Source of the DNA: Porticoccaceae bacterium
GTDB lineage: Bacteria; Pseudomonadota; Gammaproteobacteria; Pseudomonadales; Porticoccaceae
Length of the DNA stretch: 51,091 nt
Reading direction: 5' to 3'
Assembly: GCA_019090225.1 (NCBI GenBank)
Contig: JAHRWI010000007.1
Coordinates: forward strand, 1-51,091
The position numbers were made by a program, and so were the translations under genes. The notes beneath the pieces are model-generated. The model had not been told where the DNA came from and did no database searches. It saw only the letters and a list, made by a program, of their open reading frames with translations. Below are positions 46,076 through 51,091 of the stretch, one piece after another. Numbering within the stretch: the stretch's first letter is position 1; each line of letters begins with the position of its first letter.

Positions 46076-47461
46076 TTAAACCGGCGCTCGCATGGTCACA
46101 AACTCTTCCGCCGCAGAGGGATGAATGCCCACCGTGGCATCAAAATCAGCCTTGGTGGCACCGGCTTTAATAGCGACGGCTAAACCCTGAATAATTTCCC
46201 CGGCACCCTCGCCTAACATATGACAGCCGACCACTCGGTCAGACTCGGCATCGACAATCAGCTTCATTAGAATCTTATCCGCACCACCGCCCAGGGTTTG
46301 TTTCATGGGCGTAAATTTGGATCGATAAATATCGACTTTTTTATAAAGCTGTCTCGCCTGCGCTTCGGTATGCCCCACGGTGCCTAAGTTAGGCTGACTG
46401 AAAACCGCAGTCGGAATAAAGTCATAATTCATGATGGCATGACCACCGTTGAATAAATTATCCGCCAGAATCATACCCTCGTTGATAGCAACCGGGGTTA
46501 ACTCAACACGGCCAATAACATCACCAATGGCATAGATTGAGGGCTCCTTAGTCTGAAAGTAATCATCGACAACCACCGTAGCTCTTTTATCGATAACAAC
46601 GGCGGTCTTTTCTAAGCCAAGATTCTGAATATTGGCTGTTCTTCCGGTGGCGTACATTACCAGGCCGCTGGTCAGCATCTCGCCGGTGGACAGGTTGGAG
46701 ACCAGAGATTCACCGTCTTTGGTGATGCTGTTAATTTCGGTATTAAAGTGCAGGTGGATGCCTTTTTCAGCCATCTGTTCGGCCAGGGTCTCACGGAGAT
46801 CCTGATCGAACTCTTTGAGAAATAACGGACCGCGATAAACCAGGTGAGTCTCGACACCCAGGCCAGCAAATATACCCGCAAATTCAACACTTATATAACC
46901 CCCGCCCACGACGGTTATCACTTTGGGAAGTTTGTCGAGAAAGAAAGCCTGGTCCGAGCTGATAACGTGTTCCGAGCCAGGGAAATCTGGCACAAAAGGC
47001 TGGCCGCCGGTACACACTAGAATATAGCGGGCGCTTATTTTTTGGCCGTCTACCAATACTTCATGAGGACTTTCTATGACCGCTCTAGCACTGAACAAGG
47101 TCACACCGGCATCGTTTAACAATCGGCCGTAAATACCATTTAAGCGTTCTATTTCAGCATTTTTGTTATCTCGCAATGCTGACCAGTCGAAACTTGCCGG
47201 AGGCAGCGTCCAGCCGAATCCAGCGGCAGAAGCGAATTCTTCGTGGAATGAGGCAGCGTAAACAAAGAGTTTTTTCGGCACACAGCCGACGTTAACACAG
47301 GTACCACCCAAATATTGTTGCTCGGCAATGGCGACCCGCGCACCATGCTGAGCGGACATACGTGCAGCCCGTACGCCGCCTGAGCCAGCGCCTATAACAA
47401 ATAAATCGTAATCGTATTCGCTGTCATTATCATTATCTGAATTACCTGCGTTATCCGCCAC
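46076..47461 (-). CDS. gor: Glutathione-disulfide reductase
   Basis: NADPH-dependent reduction of glutathione disulfide. At 461 residues the length fits. FAD site VIGAGSGGVRAARMS, redox pair GGTCVNVGCVPKK (about residues 52-64), NADPH motif VVGGGYISVEFAGIFAGLG and C-terminal HPSAAEEFVTMR with the catalytic His. A short Asp/Asn-rich extension (about 15 residues) precedes the FAD domain. It starts 4 bp after the cysG stop (47466), so the two are co-transcribed. Related dithiol reductases are possible, but the substrate-site features favour GSSG. Confidence 0.93.
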   Translation of the reverse strand: MADNAGNSDNDNDSEYDYDLFVIGAGSGGVRAARMSAQHGARVAIAEQQYLGGTCVNVGCVPKKLFVYAASFHEEFASAAGFGWTLPPASFDWSALRDNKNAEIERLNGIYGRLLNDAGVTLFSARAVIESPHEVLVDGQKISARYILVCTGGQPFVPDFPGSEHVISSDQAFFLDKLPKVITVVGGGYISVEFAGIFAGLGVETHLVYRGPLFLKEFDQDLRETLAEQMAEKGIHLHFNTEINSITKDGESLVSNLSTGEMLTSGLVMYATGRTANIQNLGLEKTAVVIDKRATVVVDDYFQTKEPSIYAIGDVIGRVELTPVAINEGMILADNLFNGGHAIMNYDFIPTAVFSQPNLGTVGHTEAQARQLYKKVDIYRSKFTPMKQTLGGGADKILMKLIVDAESDRVVGCHMLGEGAGEIIQGLAVAIKAGATKADFDATVGIHPSAAEEFVTMRAPV

Positions 47462-47465
47462 ACTC

Positions 47466-48884
47466 TTACTCCTCTCTTTGTCGAAACCAGCTTAGCTTGT
47501 TATGCAAGCTGACGACCTGACCAATAATCAGCAGGGTCGGTGCTCTAACCTCACTCTGTCTGACCACTTCAGGTAGCCCCATCAAGTCACTGACTAATAC
47601 TGTTTGTTCTGCGGTGGTGCCTTTGGCCACCAATGCCGCAGGGGTATCCGCGGCCAAACCATGCTTAAGTAAATTGATACAAATATCTTCCAGACCGGTC
47701 AGACTCATATAAAACACAAGAGTTTCCCGCTTATTGACCAGGCCCGGCCAATCCAGATCTAAACGACCATCCTGCTTATGGCCGGCAATAAAACGTACCG
47801 ACTGGGCGTGATCCCGATGGGTTAAGGGTATACCGGCATAACTGGCACAACCAGAGGCCGCCGTAATACCGGGCACGATCTGAAAGCGTATGCTCTGCTC
47901 GGCCAGTTGTTCGATCTCTTCACCACCGCGACCAAAGATAAAAGGATCTCCACCTTTCAGGCGCAAAACCCGTTTACCTTGCTGAGCCAACTCGACCAAC
48001 TTGGCATTGATATTAGCCTGACTCACCGGATGGTCACCGGCCTTCTTACCCACATAAATGCGCTCGGCATCGCGACGTACCATGTCGAGCACCTGCGGAG
48101 AGACCAGTCGATCATAGAGCACCACATCGGCCTGTTGCATTAAGCGCAAAGCGCGGAAGGTCAGCAGGTCGGGATCACCTGGGCCACCGCCAACAAGGTA
48201 TACCTCGCCCCTCGTATTCTCTCCAACACGACCTTCCGTAGCCTTTTCGGCAGCTACTAATCTGCTTTTCAGCAAACGTTCAGCTTCAGCTTTATTGCCG
48301 GTATAAACTCGCTCGGCAATTTCGCCTTCTAAGGCTGACTCCCAAAATTGTCGCCGTGCGTTGGTGGTGCTAAAAATGCTTTTAACCCTGTCCCGATAGT
48401 TATTGGCCAGCTCCGCCAGCTTGCCCAAACCAGCGGGCAGCAAGGCTTCGAATTGCCCCCGCAATAAACGCACCAGCACCGGGCTTGCACCACCGGAACT
48501 GATCGCTACCTGAATGGGCGAACGATCGACAATAGTGGGAAAAATAACCGTACACAGCTCCGGCTGATCGACTACGTTGACATCAATGTTTTGGGCCTGG
48601 GCAAAGGCAGAAATGGTTTTATTCAGCGCTTTATCAGCCGTTGCCACCACCGCTAAAACAACATCGACCAAATCGTCAGCAGCAAATTTTCGCCGATGAA
48701 TAATAAAATCATTGTCGTATTGATTAACTAAGGCTTCGATTGCCGCATCTATTTTTGGTGCCACCAAAGTGATACTGGCACCGGCCTCAAAAAGTATGCG
48801 CAGTTTTCGCAAAGCGACCTGACCGCCGCCGACCACAAGGCAGCGCCTGTTCTTAATATTGTGGAACAGCGGCAGGTAATTCAT
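47466..48884 (-). CDS. cysG: Siroheme synthase (CysG)
   Basis: Trifunctional enzyme making siroheme from uroporphyrinogen III, 472 residues. The N-terminal precorrin-2 dehydrogenase/ferrochelatase has NAD motif [13 protein letters not shown] and a dimerisation region (to about 215). The C-terminal SUMT methyltransferase begins at [20 protein letters not shown] and holds [18 protein letters not shown] and [14 protein letters not shown]. Start ATG 48884. Its place between serS and gor fits sulfite and nitrite reductase cofactor supply. Confidence 0.95.
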   Translation of the reverse strand: MNYLPLFHNIKNRRCLVVGGGQVALRKLRILFEAGASITLVAPKIDAAIEALVNQYDNDFIIHRRKFAADDLVDVVLAVVATADKALNKTISAFAQAQNIDVNVVDQPELCTVIFPTIVDRSPIQVAISSGGASPVLVRLLRGQFEALLPAGLGKLAELANNYRDRVKSIFSTTNARRQFWESALEGEIAERVYTGNKAEAERLLKSRLVAAEKATEGRVGENTRGEVYLVGGGPGDPDLLTFRALRLMQQADVVLYDRLVSPQVLDMVRRDAERIYVGKKAGDHPVSQANINAKLVELAQQGKRVLRLKGGDPFIFGRGGEEIEQLAEQSIRFQIVPGITAASGCASYAGIPLTHRDHAQSVRFIAGHKQDGRLDLDWPGLVNKRETLVFYMSLTGLEDICINLLKHGLAADTPAALVAKGTTAEQTVLVSDLMGLPEVVRQSEVRAPTLLIIGQVVSLHNKLSWFRQREE

Positions 48885-48950
48885 AAACTTTATTTGGTAG
48901 TGCTTATATTGATAAAAAAACCGGCAATAAAAATTTCAAGGTAGATCAAC

Positions 48951-50243
<1,293 letters not shown>

Positions 50244-50270
50244 TTAAATCGACAGTTTAAATCGAACAGC

Positions 50271-50642
50271 TTAAATAAGACGTGTTAGCGCAAGCCCGGT
50301 GAGCGTGCCACCGAGGCAGAAAAACAAGGTGATCACGACATAAAACAGCGCCAGCGCAAGGTGGCCATTTTGCCACAAAGCCAGAGCGTCGAGGGAGAAA
50401 GTCGAGTAGGTGGTAAAGGCACCGAGAAAACCGATCATCAAAAGTTCGCGCCACTGCCCGCTAAGTAGGGATTTCTCAACAATGACGACATACGCCACAC
50501 CCATAAGTAGCGAGCCGAGCACATTGACGACCAATGTCGACAGCGGGAAACGGCTACCCTCGACGGGGAACAGTATTGCACCCACGCCATAGCGACCCAT
50601 GGCGCCCAGAGCGCCACCGAGGGCGACGGCTAACCACTGCAT
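50271..50642 (-). CDS. crcB: Fluoride exporter CrcB (Fluc)
   Basis: Small inner-membrane fluoride channel of 123 residues and four helices. GGALGAMGRYGVG near the N-terminus and GFLGAFTTYSTFS (about 72-84) are family signatures, the latter close to the F- path. Functions as a dimer. Its ATG lies inside the rarA end (13-bp overlap), as often seen in pseudomonads, so its translation is coupled. No fluoride riboswitch is visible in front of it because it is preceded by rarA. Confidence 0.93.
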   Translation of the reverse strand: MQWLAVALGGALGAMGRYGVGAILFPVEGSRFPLSTLVVNVLGSLLMGVAYVVIVEKSLLSGQWRELLMIGFLGAFTTYSTFSLDALALWQNGHLALALFYVVITLFFCLGGTLTGLALTRLI

Positions 50643-51091
50643 GTTGGCTCATCCTTGTCGGTGTAGCGCTGCATAGCACTCGCCTTATTCAAATCACGTA
50701 AGTGCCGCAGCTTTCCCGCAATCTTTAACTCTAGCCCCCGTTCAACGGGCTGATAATACTGTTTATCTTTTAAGGCTTCGGGGAAATAGTTTTCGCCAGC
50801 GGCAAAGCCTTCCGGCTCATCGTGGGCATAGCGGTATTCGGCCCCGTAATCTTGTTCTTTCATCAGCTTGGTCGGTGCATTGCGTAAATGCAGGGGCACT
50901 TCATGGCTCGGCATGGAGCGCACATCTTTCACCACCGCATTAAAGGCGGTGTACAGGGCATTGCTTTTCGCCGCCGCGGCCATGTAAGCGATGGCCTGAG
51001 CAATAGCGAGTTCACCCTCGGGGCTGCCGAGGCGCTCCTGCACCTCCCAGGCGTCGAGGGCGATGCGCAGGGCGCGGGGGTCGGCATTGCC
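50630..51091 (-). CDS. rarA: Replication-associated recombination protein A (RarA/MgsA), 3' part only
   Basis: C-terminal part of the AAA+ clamp-loader-like ATPase that acts at stalled replication forks. The gene is cut by the window edge; the frame is open to 51091 and reads NADPRALRIALDAWEVQERL before the Met that the track uses at 51043. The seen part is the helical C-terminus: PEGELAIAQAIAYMAAAAKS, DVRSMPSHEVPLHLRNAPTK and GEDYGAEYRYAHDEPEGFAAG-type motif, which identifies RarA. ATPase motifs are outside. It overlaps crcB by 13 bp. Confidence 0.95.
   Translation of the reverse strand, partial: GNADPRALRIALDAWEVQERLGSPEGELAIAQAIAYMAAAAKSNALYTAFNAVVKDVRSMPSHEVPLHLRNAPTKLMKEQDYGAEYRYAHDEPEGFAAGENYFPEALKDKQYYQPVERGLELKIAGKLRHLRDLNKASAMQRYTDKDEPTCSG

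Overview
The window is a chromosomal stretch of a gammaproteobacterium, most likely a marine or estuarine member of the Pseudomonadales/Cellvibrionales (Spongiibacteraceae-like). The reasons are the housekeeping block at the right end (gor, cysG, serS, crcB, rarA, all on the minus strand, in an order familiar from pseudomonads and relatives), a tRNA-Ser(GGA) close to the E. coli form, and the codon usage. The taxon is inferred from gene order and protein style; no search was run.

Layout. (1) 1-8938: a membrane GGDEF/EAL protein (5' end cut off), a CaiB/BaiF CoA-transferase and a FabG-like dehydrogenase, then a GDSL lipoprotein esterase and a SAM methyltransferase, a frameshifted FMN alpha-hydroxyacid dehydrogenase, a small polyhydroxyalkanoate-granule-type protein and a metallo-beta-lactamase-fold hydrolase. 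(2) 9189-12984: a minus-strand operon of AMP/thymidine-phosphorylase-like enzyme, PRPP-synthetase-like protein and beta-CASP nuclease. (3) 13520-17781: phosphoribosyltransferase, alpha/beta hydrolase and a second PRPP-synthetase paralogue on plus; an aminoglycoside-phosphotransferase-like kinase and a host-attachment/baeRF-type protein on minus. (4) 18155-22852: pyruvate:ferredoxin oxidoreductase (frameshifted as sequenced) overlapping a dihydroorotate-dehydrogenase-like gene. (5) 23149-29378: N-formylglutamate-amidohydrolase-like protein, QEGLA/DUF1704 metallopeptidase, ATP-grasp ligase, PEP synthase. (6) 29513-36118: a P-type ATPase remnant, NUDIX, DUF1269, DUF2202 ferritin-like and ZIP transporter genes on plus; DUF211, VIT-type transporter and Ca2+-type P-ATPase on minus. 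(7) 36668-37851: Hsp20, tRNA-Ser and a 73-residue protein. (8) 38275-44604: a CzcI-like His-rich protein and CzcCBA metal efflux. (9) 44816-51091: zinc alcohol dehydrogenase and the housekeeping block.

Regions 2 to 7 look like one accessory low-oxygen/stress-survival island. I see FNR/ANR-type boxes in front of the phosphoribosyltransferase, Hsp20 and the 73-residue gene; two of the three lie exactly 41.5 bp upstream of the start site predicted from a -10-like hexamer (class II geometry). The content fits: PFOR with PEP synthase (fermentative or reversible pyruvate metabolism), nucleotide and PRPP recycling, metal and Ca2+ transport, Hsp20 and ferritin-like proteins. The least explained parts are the DUF1704-metallopeptidase/ATP-grasp/amidohydrolase triad, which could be an amino-acid ligation and removal cycle, and the phosphorylase/PRPP-synthetase/beta-CASP nuclease operon, which could recycle RNA to PRPP.

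Two genes (the alpha-hydroxyacid dehydrogenase and nifJ) are broken by single-base losses in C or G runs. These could be sequencing errors or real contingency tracts; read-level data would decide.
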